The position numbers and the translations under genes are program-made. Below the pieces are notes generated by a model. That model was not told where the DNA came from and searched no databases. It was given only the letters and a program-made list of their open reading frames with translations. A stretch of 37,382 nucleotides of DNA from Micromonospora craterilacus (GTDB lineage: Bacteria; Actinomycetota; Actinomycetes; Mycobacteriales; Micromonosporaceae): the NCBI RefSeq assembly GCF_003236315.1, contig NZ_POTY01000032.1, positions 1-37,382 on the forward strand, written 5' to 3'. Shown in pieces: positions 1 through 7,610 of this stretch (position 1 is its first letter; every line of letters starts with the position of its first letter).

Positions 1-2163
1 GGGTGGGACGGTGGGGTCGGCGGCGTCGTGCTTGACGAAGGTCACCTCGTACGACCAGTCCTGGGTGCGGGTGATCCGGCGCAGGCTCTCGGCCTCGGCC
101 ACCGCCGGGGTGCCGGTGACCGTCCACGGGATGCTGGTGATGCCACCGGTGTACCGGTCGACGATCTCCGTGCCGACGGTGAGCTGTCCGCCACCCGGGT
201 TGGCCCAGCCGTAGCGGCGGCTGCGGGGCAACCGGTCGGCGGTGATGTCGAAGCCGGTGCCGTGCAGGAACCGGGTCAGCCCGTCCTCGTTCTTGGCGGC
301 GCTGGAGACGAACTGGGCGATGACGCCGCGGGTGGAGCCCGGCGCCAGCGCCCGGAACGGGGCCGCGCCCTCGTAGTGCAGCCGGGCCGCGAAGCCGTAG
401 CCGACCTCGCCGGAGAGCAGGATGATCCGCTGCCGGCGGGTGCCGTCGTCGGCCGGGGTCGCCCGGGTGAACAGCCGAGCCAGCAGCTTCTCGTACGCGG
501 CCCGCTGTAGCCCCCACGCCTCGGCGTCGACGCCGCCACGACCCCGGTACCGGGTGCCCAGCATCCGCTGCACGAAGTCGGAGACGAACGGGTAGCCGGC
601 CACCGGAGTGGCGGAGGCGACAAAGGTGGCGGCCTCCGGCCCGAGGTCCGGCGGGTCACCGATCTGGTCCTTGAAGGCCGCGTCGCTCCACAGCAGTGCC
701 GGCGGGTCGTCCGGTCCGCCGAGGTAGACCCGGGTGGTCCGGGTGTCCAGCACGATCAGCTGGTGGGCCGCCCAGCGCAGGTGGTAGTGCCAGCCCAACG
801 CGCCGGCGGGCCGCTGCGGGACCCCGTTCAGGATGGTGGTGGGCAGACCGACCAGGTCGCGGATGGTCGCGCTGGTGGCGTCCTCGGTGCCGGTCCAGCC
901 GGCGACCGCGGCGAGCAGGCGCCGGCCGGGCTCGCCATCCGCTCCGGCCGCGGCGAAACGCTCCGGGGTGTTGCCCCACGCCTGGCAGAGCGCGTAGGCG
1001 GTGAGCGCGTTCTGCACCACTCGCCGGCCGAGGCCGTCGCCGGCCAGCGCCTGCTCGGTCCAGCGCTGGGTGGCGTACCAGTCCTCGCTGACCTCGTGCT
1101 CGCCGAGCACCAGGTAGGTGGGAATGTTGGCCAGCACCCGGCGGATCGCGCCCAGACCGTCCCGGAAGGCGGTGAGGGCCTTGCGTTCGTCGAGGAAGGC
1201 GTCGCGGCGCGCCGCCGCGCCGCCGTACCCGGTCAGCGTCTCCCAGGCGTCGGAGAGTCGCATGTCGGCGGGCTTGCGACTCAGCAGCGCGTCGTCCTCG
1301 GGGTGGACGTCGCCGAACTCGGGCAGCTGCGCCGGCCAGAGCACGTCGGACCACACGGTCAGGTACATCGCCCAGAACTCGGCCAGGGGCAACAGGTGGC
1401 TCTTGCCCGTCGGCGCGGTGAGCCCGGCCGCGGTGACCAGTTCCTGCCGGCGTCCCGGACGCAGCCGCGGGTCGGCGGCCGGCACCCCGGGCAGCGTCTC
1501 GACGGTGGCGCCGAGGGTGGTGGCGATCCCCCGCAGCACGGCGAGATGAGCGTCGGCGACGTCGTCGGCGTAGACCTGGCTGCCGGTGAGGACCAGTTGC
1601 TGCGGCCGGGCGAGCGGGTCGGCGATGTCGGCACGCAGGATGTCGTCGAGCACGGCCAGGGCGTCCTCCCCGGCCCCGTGCGGCTTACGGCAGGACGAGT
1701 GGATGACCCGTAGCCGGTTGAGGTCGGCCGGCGGGGTGGCGAAGCTGGGCAGCGTCGGCCCGCCCGGGTAGGTGAGAGCCGCCCGCGCCGCCGCCGGGGT
1801 GGCCGCGACGATGTCCGGGCCGTACAGCCGGGGCTCGGTCGCCGGCACGGGCACCGCCTCGTCGCCGGGCGCGCCGAAGAACACGTCGTACCGGTACGTG
1901 GTGCCGGCGGCCAGCGGGGCCGGGCCGGTCGCCGTCACGGCAACCAGGTGGCAGTTGGCCGACAGCCGGACCGTGTTGCGGCTGCCGACGTACAGCTGGT
2001 CCGCCTCGGCACCGTCGGCGTCGCCCGCGTACACCCGGAGGGTGACCTTGCGCGGCTCGCGCAGTGCGAGCCAGACGGTGACGGTGTTGCCGTCGACCCG
2101 GCGCAGCAGGGGCCCCGCCAGAACCAGTGGAAGTGTGGCGAGTGGTCGTGGCTGCCAGGTCAT
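1..2163 (-). CDS. PhoD-like metallophosphatase-fold protein, 3' end outside window
   Basis: One open frame runs from ATG at 2163 to the window edge (721 codons, no stop), so the gene is partial at its C-terminus. GGGGAG lies about 8 nt before the start. The first ~115 residues look like the beta-sandwich that precedes the catalytic domain in PhoD-type phosphatases. The rest follows that family's order: a 'SSCRKP' block, then LTGSQVYADD (S195), LGEHEVSEDW (H356) and SGEVGYGF (E586). From my knowledge of the family these positions normally read GDQ(I/V)YAD, DDHE/D..DDW and SGDVHYGF, which supply metal ligands. Here Asp195 is Ser, the DDH motif is GEH, and the last motif has lost Asp and His. 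The fold assignment is firm. Phosphodiesterase activity is doubtful, and the protein may be a binding or scaffolding homologue. There is no obvious signal peptide at the chosen start. Confidence 0.8.
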   Translation of the reverse strand, partial: MTWQPRPLATLPLVLAGPLLRRVDGNTVTVWLALREPRKVTLRVYAGDADGAEADQLYVGSRNTVRLSANCHLVAVTATGPAPLAAGTTYRYDVFFGAPGDEAVPVPATEPRLYGPDIVAATPAAARAALTYPGGPTLPSFATPPADLNRLRVIHSSCRKPHGAGEDALAVLDDILRADIADPLARPQQLVLTGSQVYADDVADAHLAVLRGIATTLGATVETLPGVPAADPRLRPGRRQELVTAAGLTAPTGKSHLLPLAEFWAMYLTVWSDVLWPAQLPEFGDVHPEDDALLSRKPADMRLSDAWETLTGYGGAAARRDAFLDERKALTAFRDGLGAIRRVLANIPTYLVLGEHEVSEDWYATQRWTEQALAGDGLGRRVVQNALTAYALCQAWGNTPERFAAAGADGEPGRRLLAAVAGWTGTEDATSATIRDLVGLPTTILNGVPQRPAGALGWHYHLRWAAHQLIVLDTRTTRVYLGGPDDPPALLWSDAAFKDQIGDPPDLGPEAATFVASATPVAGYPFVSDFVQRMLGTRYRGRGGVDAEAWGLQRAAYEKLLARLFTRATPADDGTRRQRIILLSGEVGYGFAARLHYEGAAPFRALAPGSTRGVIAQFVSSAAKNEDGLTRFLHGTGFDITADRLPRSRRYGWANPGGGQLTVGTEIVDRYTGGITSIPWTVTGTPAVAEAESLRRITRTQDWSYEVTFVKHDAADPTVPP

Positions 2164-2448
2164 CGCGACGTCTCCCCGATCTCGTCAGGCGCCGGCCACA
2201 CGCCGCCAGCCCTGAGTCCTCATTCAACGGTCGCCGTCTGCTGTGGACATCACATGAAAGCTTCTCGTGATTCACCTCTTCGTTTGACAACCATCGGCAG
2301 ATCCGAGCGCGTCCGGGGCCGTTCAGTGACACCCAGTTGCCAAGAGCGGCAGATGCCTTGCAAGAAACCTGACTCGCCGTTGCGTCTCCTGAAATCCCAA
2401 CCGCAAGGTGGGCCCGACCAGGCGACCTTGGACGAGAGGAGACACGTG
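2164..2448. promoter_or_regulatory. Divergent intergenic region
   Basis: This 285-bp spacer lies between the PhoD-like gene (leftward) and the acidic-peptide gene (rightward), and it is visibly less GC-rich than its flanks. It must hold both promoters. TTGACA at 2284-2289 is a perfect -35 hexamer on the plus strand, but no convincing -10 follows at 17-18 nt. I see no clear palindrome or open frame in it. Confidence 0.4.
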
Positions 2449-2565
2449 ATGGGAACCGATGTCGACGAGTTCGACGTCACCTGCTTCGACGAGGACGACA
2501 ACCCGGAAGGCAACATCGGCGAGCCGGTCGAGTACGACCTCGCCGCGGTCGAGGAGGAGGACTAG
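2449..2565 (+). CDS. Acidic 38-residue peptide
   Basis: The ATG at 2449 has a good ribosome site (GAGAGGAG, about 5-10 nt upstream) and encodes 38 residues. Sixteen are Asp or Glu, none is Lys, Arg or His, and there is a single Cys at position 12. The acidic tail (E35-E36-E37-D38) is encoded by GAGGAGGAGGAC, which also serves as the ribosome site of the next gene, whose GTG starts 2 nt after this stop. The two are therefore almost certainly translationally coupled. No family is recognised. Possible roles are an inhibitor or chaperone of the downstream peptidase, or a RiPP-like precursor. Nothing in the neighbourhood (no modifying enzyme, no transporter) supports the precursor idea. The coding call rests on the ribosome site, the coupling and the strongly biased composition. 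Confidence 0.6.
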   Translation: MGTDVDEFDVTCFDEDDNPEGNIGEPVEYDLAAVEEED

Positions 2566-2567
2566 CC

Positions 2568-3431
2568 GTGGCGGTACACCTGGCCGGGGCATTGAAAATC
2601 TTGCGGACCGAGGTCGATCAGCGCTGGCCACACCGGGACCGGACGTCCGACGGTTGGATCGGCGACGCAGCCCACCAGGGGCGCCGGTCCGACCACAACC
2701 CGGACGCCGACGACAGCTCGGTCAACGCCCTCGACATCGACAAGGACGGCATCGACCCGCTGCTGGTCGTCCGCCGCTGCATCGAGCATCCCTCGACCGA
2801 GTACGTCATCTTCGACCGCACCATCTGGAGCCGCAGCCGCGGATTCCACCCCGCCCGCTACACCGGATCCAACCCGCACGACAAGCACATCCACGTCAGC
2901 GTCAGCCACGAGCCGAGCCGCGAGGACAGCACCCGGGCCTGGGGCATCGTCACCTCGACGGCGTCCAAGCTCGGCGACCGCACCCTGCGCTCGGGTAGCC
3001 GGGGCAGCGACGTGCGGGAGCTGCAGACCGTCGCCAACAAGCTCGGCGCCCGCCTGACCGTCGACGGCGTGTTCGGCGCCAAGACGCAGGCGTGGGTCCG
3101 CGCCTTCCAGCAGAAGAGGAAGCTGATCGCCGACGGCGTCGTGGGGCCGAAGACGGTCGCCGCGCTTCGGGCGGCGAGCAAACCCGCGCCACCGCCGAAG
3201 TCCGCGCAACCCCGGCCCGGCACCCGCACCGTCCGGCGCGGCTCCAGCGGCCCGGACGTGGCCTTCATCCAACGGTTCATCGGCGAGCGACAGTGCGGCA
3301 AGCCGACCGGGACGTTCAACGCCCGCACCGAGGCCGGAGTCCGCTGGTACCAGCGGCTGCAAGGGGTGGCGGACGACGGCGTAGTCGGGCGGATCACCTG
3401 GACCAGAATGCGGGTGACGATCGGGTACTAG
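2568..3431 (+). CDS. M15-like peptidoglycan peptidase with two PG-binding domains
   Basis: This 287-residue protein starts at GTG 2568. Residues ~1-120 carry the pattern of M15/VanY-like zinc peptidases as found in phage endolysins: SDHNPD (H43), NALDID (D56/D58) and HDKHIHV (H107/H109) as probable zinc and catalytic residues. Two type-1 peptidoglycan-binding domains follow (about 140-200 and 222-282), each with the G-S-x-G-x-D-V start and a D-G-V-x-G core, joined by a Pro/Lys-rich linker near 203-220. It should cut peptide cross-links or stems in cell-wall peptidoglycan. No N-terminal signal peptide is visible, which is unusual for a chromosomal wall hydrolase and typical of endolysins released by a holin. 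It is coupled to the acidic peptide gene just upstream. No holin or phage structural gene is in view. Confidence 0.85.
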   Translation: MAVHLAGALKILRTEVDQRWPHRDRTSDGWIGDAAHQGRRSDHNPDADDSSVNALDIDKDGIDPLLVVRRCIEHPSTEYVIFDRTIWSRSRGFHPARYTGSNPHDKHIHVSVSHEPSREDSTRAWGIVTSTASKLGDRTLRSGSRGSDVRELQTVANKLGARLTVDGVFGAKTQAWVRAFQQKRKLIADGVVGPKTVAALRAASKPAPPPKSAQPRPGTRTVRRGSSGPDVAFIQRFIGERQCGKPTGTFNARTEAGVRWYQRLQGVADDGVVGRITWTRMRVTIGY

Positions 3432-3497
3432 TTTCGGCGCTGGCACCGTTGCGCTAGACAGGTAGCCGTACCGAAACCCCTCGGACGGCGGGAGCGC

Positions 3498-3803
3498 ATG
3501 TCACCACCCCTGCTCGTCTGGCTGGCCGGTGGCGTGCTGCTGCTGGGCGCCGGCTTCCTCACCACCGTCCTACCCCGACGGCGTTCCCGCGAGCGGGAAC
3601 GCCGGGTCGCCTGGTCAGCCGCCCGCGCGGCGATCGACAGCGCCGAGGTCAGCCGGGACGCGACCACCGAACGGGTCCCCGAGGCGGAGCGCCTGCTGAC
3701 CCGCGCCGAGTTGATCGCCGCCGAGCGCGGCGGTCCGACGGCGGCCCGGGCGGCGGCCGACTACGCCCGCCGCGCCGACCAGTTGTGGCGGGGGCACGGA
3801 TGA
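3498..3803 (+). CDS. Small membrane protein, first gene of a three-gene operon
   Basis: The 101-residue product has one N-terminal transmembrane segment (about residues 4-25), then an Arg-rich stop-transfer patch and an Ala/Glu/Arg-rich, probably helical cytoplasmic tail. A GGGAG site precedes ATG 3498. Its TGA overlaps the ATG of the next gene (ATGA, 3800-3803), so it is co-translated with the two larger membrane proteins downstream. I do not recognise the family. It may be an assembly or anchoring subunit for those partners. Confidence 0.75.
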   Translation: MSPPLLVWLAGGVLLLGAGFLTTVLPRRRSRERERRVAWSAARAAIDSAEVSRDATTERVPEAERLLTRAELIAAERGGPTAARAAADYARRADQLWRGHG

Positions 3804-5161
3804 GGCGCAGGTTCGCGCGTCACCTCAACCTGCTGCGCTGGGCACTCCTCGGCGTGGCGATAGTCGTCCTGGTGGTCTTCCTGCTCGCCCAGCGGCAGAG
3901 CGTCGACGTCAGCTACGGCCAGTCGCCGGCACCGTCGGCCCGGATCGAGGAGGGGGCGGCCGGCGAGCTGGGCGACGCCACGGTGCCCTCGACGGACGAG
4001 ATGACCGCGCTGGTGACCGCCGACCCGGTGGTCCGCCTCCCCGGCGCCATCGCCCGGTGGGACGAGCAACGGGTGCGGGCGGCGATCGGGGGCCACGACA
4101 CCCGGATCCTGGTCGCGCCGCCCGGGCTCGACGAGGCGGAACGCAAGCGGGTACGGAAGGTCAGGAACGCGACCGTGCGGGTGATCGGCACCGAGGTCAG
4201 CGGCGGGGCGTACCAGGCGAGCGCCGACACCCTTCCCGGGTGGCGGGCGCAGTTCGCCACCGGCGACGTGACGGATCAGTTGGTCGCCCTGATCGCCAAG
4301 CTACGTGGGGTACCGGCCCCGCCCGACCGCGACGACCTGCGGTGGCGCGAACCGTCCGGACCGGAACTGGCCGCCGTCGTCGGCGACCTGCGGTCGGACG
4401 GGCTGCACGTCGGCGCCGGGGCCACGCTCACCCGGGTGCCTGAGAACGCGGCCCGCGCCGCCTTCTCCGACGATGCCTGGTACGTCGTCCTGCCCGGGCA
4501 GCCGTACGGTGAGCCGCTCCCCCGGTACGGGCCGGCGCTGACCCGGCTCGCACCGGACCGCCCGATCGTGCTGATGTACGGCGGTTGGATCGAATACCAC
4601 GGCCCGGCCGAGGCGGATTTCGCGGATCTGGCCGGCGCGAGCTTCTACGCCCAGTTCGAGGGCCGGCTCAGCCGCTACGACTATCCACAGCAGAACGTGC
4701 TCGGGGCGTACCTGGACCGGGTCACCGACATCCGGTACGCGGGGCTGTTCGACCGGCCGCTGCCGTACCGGCCGTTCGACCCGCTGCGGGTGGCGCTGCC
4801 GGCCCTGCCCTGGATCTTCGCGGCCTGCGTGGCGGCGTTCCTGGTGCTGTCGGTCCGGTCGCTGCGCCGCTCCCTCGGCGGGCCGGGTGACCCCCGGTGG
4901 GGCGGCACGCCGGCCCGGCTGGCCGGCCTCACCGCGCTCGCCGTCGAGGTGTCGCTACTCACCGACGCCCGCAGCAACCCCGCACTGACCCGGAGCATCG
5001 GCAAGCTCCAGGCGGCCCGCGCGGCATTGGACGACGGTCTGCCCGAGCCGCACGTACGGACGCTGCTGGACGACGCGGCGGCCGAACTGGACGACACCGC
5101 CCTCGTGGTCGGCATCCCCAGCTACCGCCCTGACCACTACCTCCAGGGCAGGCTGTCATGA
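3800..5161 (+). CDS. Uncharacterised membrane protein, two TM segments
   Basis: The 453-residue protein starts at the ATG overlapping the previous stop. An in-frame GTG five codons upstream is less likely. It has TM1 at about residues 11-30, a roughly 300-residue extracytoplasmic region, TM2 at about 333-352, then a ~100-residue cytoplasmic tail rich in Ala, Leu, Asp and Arg that is probably helical. The outer domain includes 'TRILVAPPGL' and 'LMYGGW' stretches but no enzyme motif that I can name. The same architecture (TM, outer domain, TM, helical tail) recurs in the next gene, so the two may form a complex. Its stop overlaps the next start as ATGA. Function unknown. Confidence 0.8.
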   Translation: MRRRFARHLNLLRWALLGVAIVVLVVFLLAQRQSVDVSYGQSPAPSARIEEGAAGELGDATVPSTDEMTALVTADPVVRLPGAIARWDEQRVRAAIGGHDTRILVAPPGLDEAERKRVRKVRNATVRVIGTEVSGGAYQASADTLPGWRAQFATGDVTDQLVALIAKLRGVPAPPDRDDLRWREPSGPELAAVVGDLRSDGLHVGAGATLTRVPENAARAAFSDDAWYVVLPGQPYGEPLPRYGPALTRLAPDRPIVLMYGGWIEYHGPAEADFADLAGASFYAQFEGRLSRYDYPQQNVLGAYLDRVTDIRYAGLFDRPLPYRPFDPLRVALPALPWIFAACVAAFLVLSVRSLRRSLGGPGDPRWGGTPARLAGLTALAVEVSLLTDARSNPALTRSIGKLQAARAALDDGLPEPHVRTLLDDAAAELDDTALVVGIPSYRPDHYLQGRLS

Positions 5162-6093
5162 CGGCCGCGCTGCGCCGCCTGGTCGGCACCCCGTTCGGCC
5201 GTGCCGTGTTGGCCTGCCTGGCGCTGGCCGGCTGGGCGTTGTGGTCCGGCGGGATCCTCGACGGCCCGATCGCCCGCCAGGTCCGCTCCTCGTCGGTCTA
5301 CGTCGCTCCCGAAGTCGACCTGGACCGGGCCGCCGCCGAACGGGTCATCGGTAACCGCCGGCTGGTCGTGCTGCTGATGGCACCGGGCGCCGACCTCAGC
5401 GACGCCTGCGGTCAGACCGAGCAGGCCGCGCAGGGCACGGTCGTGCTGGCCATGAGCCCCGCCGGGGCGGACTGGGACACGTACGGGTGTTCCCAGCTTC
5501 GCCGGCGCGACGACCGGGATCTGGGCCGGGCGATGGTGGTGGAGACGACCATCAGCCGGGGCGTGGACGCCTTCGTCGACCGGCCGTTGGAGGCGCTGAA
5601 GGTCGTCACCATCAACTACGACCGGCTGGTGAAGGCCGGCGCCATCCCCGACGGGGCCCGCACGATCAGCCCGTCGCTGCCCCGGTACCTGTTGGCCGGC
5701 GCGGCGATCGGTGGCGTGGTGGCCGGCGCGGCGGTGCTCTGGATCGCCGGGCGCCGGGCCGGTCGGCTGGCCGCCGCCCGACAGGCCCGCCGCGAGTCGC
5801 ACGCCGACGGTCGCAGCGCGCTCAGCGCCGCCGCGGCCACCCTCGCCCAACAGATCGTCGACCTCGACCAGCGGTACGGCCGGGTCGGGAACGGCCGCGC
5901 CAGCCGGGCGTACCTGCGGCTGGCCACTGACTACACCCGACTGCTGGACGACGTGACGACCGTCGAGGGCGCCGACGAGGCGGCCGTCCGCCGGCTCCGC
6001 AAGCAGGTCAAGGCGCTCAGCCGGCAGGCCTCCCGGCTCGCCGGCGAGCCACCCGGCCGTGGCACCCCGCGACGCCGGGCCCGGGTCCGGTAG
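5158..6093 (+). CDS. Uncharacterised membrane protein, two TM segments, two outer cysteines
   Basis: This is the last gene of the three-gene set, 311 residues from ATG 5158. TM1 is at about residues 13-30 and TM2 at about 177-197. The 150-residue domain between them should lie outside the membrane and holds two cysteines (C84 and C111) placed to form a disulfide. The C-terminal ~110 residues are charged, helical and end in an Arg-rich tail, so probably cytoplasmic. The topology parallels the upstream 453-residue protein, which suggests paired subunits. No catalytic motif is seen and I do not recognise the family. Confidence 0.8.
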   Translation: MTAALRRLVGTPFGRAVLACLALAGWALWSGGILDGPIARQVRSSSVYVAPEVDLDRAAAERVIGNRRLVVLLMAPGADLSDACGQTEQAAQGTVVLAMSPAGADWDTYGCSQLRRRDDRDLGRAMVVETTISRGVDAFVDRPLEALKVVTINYDRLVKAGAIPDGARTISPSLPRYLLAGAAIGGVVAGAAVLWIAGRRAGRLAAARQARRESHADGRSALSAAAATLAQQIVDLDQRYGRVGNGRASRAYLRLATDYTRLLDDVTTVEGADEAAVRRLRKQVKALSRQASRLAGEPPGRGTPRRRARVR

Positions 6094-6160
6094 CGGGCCG
6101 GGGCCTCGGGCGTCGAACGAGGACTCATCCGTAACATCGAGAGACTTATACGTTTGAGAT

Positions 6161-6205
6161 TATCCGGATAGCCTCCTGACTATCGATGATCATCCACATC
6201 GATAG
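6161..6205 (+). promoter_or_regulatory. Two palindromes upstream of the subtilase gene
   Basis: TATCCGGATA at 6161-6170 is a perfect 10-bp palindrome. CTATCGAT (6180-6187) and ATCGATAG (6198-6205) form an 8-bp inverted repeat with a 10-bp spacer. Both sit in an AT-rich 133-bp gap just before the protease ribosome site GAGGAGG (6216-6222). A weak promoter candidate, TTGAGA (6154-6159) with GACTAT (6178-6183), would place them over the promoter. They look like operators, though the second could also fold as a 5'-leader hairpin. Confidence 0.5.
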
Positions 6206-6226
6206 GTCCATTCCTGAGGAGGCTCT

Positions 6227-7441
6227 GTGTCACGAGCACGCCTACCGCGCCTGCGGCGCGTCGCGGTCACCGCCGGCATCGCCACGACCACGCTCGTCGC
6301 CACCCTGATCGCGCTGCCGCAACCCGCGATGGCGGCGGGCGGCCCGTACCGGGCCACCGCCGTGCCGATCACCACGCCGCAGGCGGCGACGGACGTCGCG
6401 GTCATCCCCGGGGCGTACGTCGTCACCATGAAGCCCGGCACCGACGCCACCGTGCCGGCACGGGCCCTGCGGGCCGCCCCCACCGCCTACTTCCACCGCG
6501 CGGTGAACGGCTTCGCGGCCCGGCTCACCACGGCACAGGTCGCCGAGCTGGCGCACAACGCCGACGTGCTGAGCATCGAACGCGACGTGATCCAGTACGA
6601 CGTGCTCGACGCGACCCAGAGCAACCCGCCGTCCTGGGGCCTCGACCGGATCGACCAGACCAACCTGCCGCTGTCGCGCAGCTACACCTACAACTCGACC
6701 GGCAGCGGGGTGCACGCGTACGTCATCGACAGCGGCATCCAGGCCAACCATCCCGACTTCGGCGGGCGCGCCCAGTTCGCCTACAACTCGATCGACACCA
6801 ACAACACCGACTGCAACGGTCACGGCACGCACGTCGCCGGCACCATCGGCGGCACCAGCCACGGGGTGGCCAAGAACGTCCGGCTCTACGGTGTGAAGTG
6901 GTTGAACTGTTCCGGCGGCGGCACGCTCTCCAGCGCCGTCGGCGCGGTCGACTGGGTGACCCGGAACGCGAACAAGCCGGCCGTGGCGAACGCCTCCTGG
7001 AACTACACCTACAGCGCCACCCTGGCCACCGCGCTGACGAACATGATGAACAGCGGAGTCTTCCTCGCCGCCTCAGCCGGCAACACCGGCGGAAACTCGT
7101 GCGACCGGCTGCCGCGTAACCTCACCGCCGCACTGGTGGTCGCCGCCACCACCAACACCGACGCGCGGGCCAGCTACTCGTCCACCGGATCGTGCGTCGA
7201 CATCTACGCCCCCGGGTCGGCCATCGTCTCCACCTACCCCACCTCGACCACCGCCAGCCTGAACGGCACGTCGATGGCGACGCCGCACGCCGCCGGGACC
7301 GCCGCGCTCTACAAGGCGACGTACGGCGACGCGAGCCAGGCGACGGTGCACAACTGGATCGTGACGAACGGGGTCAGCGGCGTGGTGGGCGGCAGCCTCT
7401 CCGGTACGCCGAACCTGCTGCTCAACAAGCGAAACCTGTAG
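6227..7441 (+). CDS. Secreted subtilisin-like (S8, proteinase K type) serine protease
   Basis: This 404-residue preproprotein starts at GTG 6227, 4 nt after GAGGAGG. It has an Arg-rich N-terminus and hydrophobic core ending at 'AMAA' (about 37), giving a signal peptide. An I9-type inhibitory propeptide covers about 60-125. The catalytic domain holds the full triad: D168 in 'VIDSGI', H199 in 'GHGTHVAGT' and S349 in 'GTSMATPHAAG', with oxyanion N286 in 'SAGNTGG'. Cysteines at 196, 228, 292 and 323 could make the disulfides common in proteinase K relatives. It should act as a broad-specificity extracellular protease activated by removal of the propeptide. No extra C-terminal domain is present. 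Two palindromes lie upstream and a hairpin downstream, so it is probably monocistronic. Confidence 0.95.
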   Translation: MSRARLPRLRRVAVTAGIATTTLVATLIALPQPAMAAGGPYRATAVPITTPQAATDVAVIPGAYVVTMKPGTDATVPARALRAAPTAYFHRAVNGFAARLTTAQVAELAHNADVLSIERDVIQYDVLDATQSNPPSWGLDRIDQTNLPLSRSYTYNSTGSGVHAYVIDSGIQANHPDFGGRAQFAYNSIDTNNTDCNGHGTHVAGTIGGTSHGVAKNVRLYGVKWLNCSGGGTLSSAVGAVDWVTRNANKPAVANASWNYTYSATLATALTNMMNSGVFLAASAGNTGGNSCDRLPRNLTAALVVAATTNTDARASYSSTGSCVDIYAPGSAIVSTYPTSTTASLNGTSMATPHAAGTAALYKATYGDASQATVHNWIVTNGVSGVVGGSLSGTPNLLLNKRNL

Positions 7442-7463
7442 CTGCGCCAACAGCGCGACACCC

Positions 7464-7486
7464 GGCGGGCCGTTCCCTGGTCCGCC
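7464..7486 (+). terminator. Hairpin after the protease gene
   Basis: GGCGGGCC (7464-7471) pairs with GGTCCGCC (7479-7486), with one G-U pair and a 7-nt loop, 23 nt after the stop codon. There is no T tract, as is common in actinobacterial terminators. A loopless palindrome, CCGCCCCGGGGCGG, follows at 7513-7526 and may add to the stop. Confidence 0.5.
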
Positions 7487-7610
7487 CCGCCCCGGGGCCG
7501 GTGGAGTCTCCCCCGCCCCGGGGCGGTTCGCTGCGCCGGGGCCCGCCGAGCGTGTCTGCCAGCAGCGGAACGGCTTGAGTTCGGCGGCGACGGTCGACGA
7601 GGCTCGGGAG

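Noticed and set aside
763..1713. 316-codon plus-strand frame opposite the PhoD-like gene
   Set aside because: It is the antisense shadow of the minus-strand frame that carries recognisable PhoD-family motifs from 2163 to the window edge.
2268..2280. GATTCACC-like sequence upstream of the PhoD-like gene as a PHO box
   Set aside because: Only one half unit is present, with no second copy at an 11-nt step.
2449..2565. RiPP precursor interpretation of the acidic peptide
   Set aside because: No modifying enzyme, protease-transporter or recognition element is nearby, and there is a single Cys and no obvious core region.
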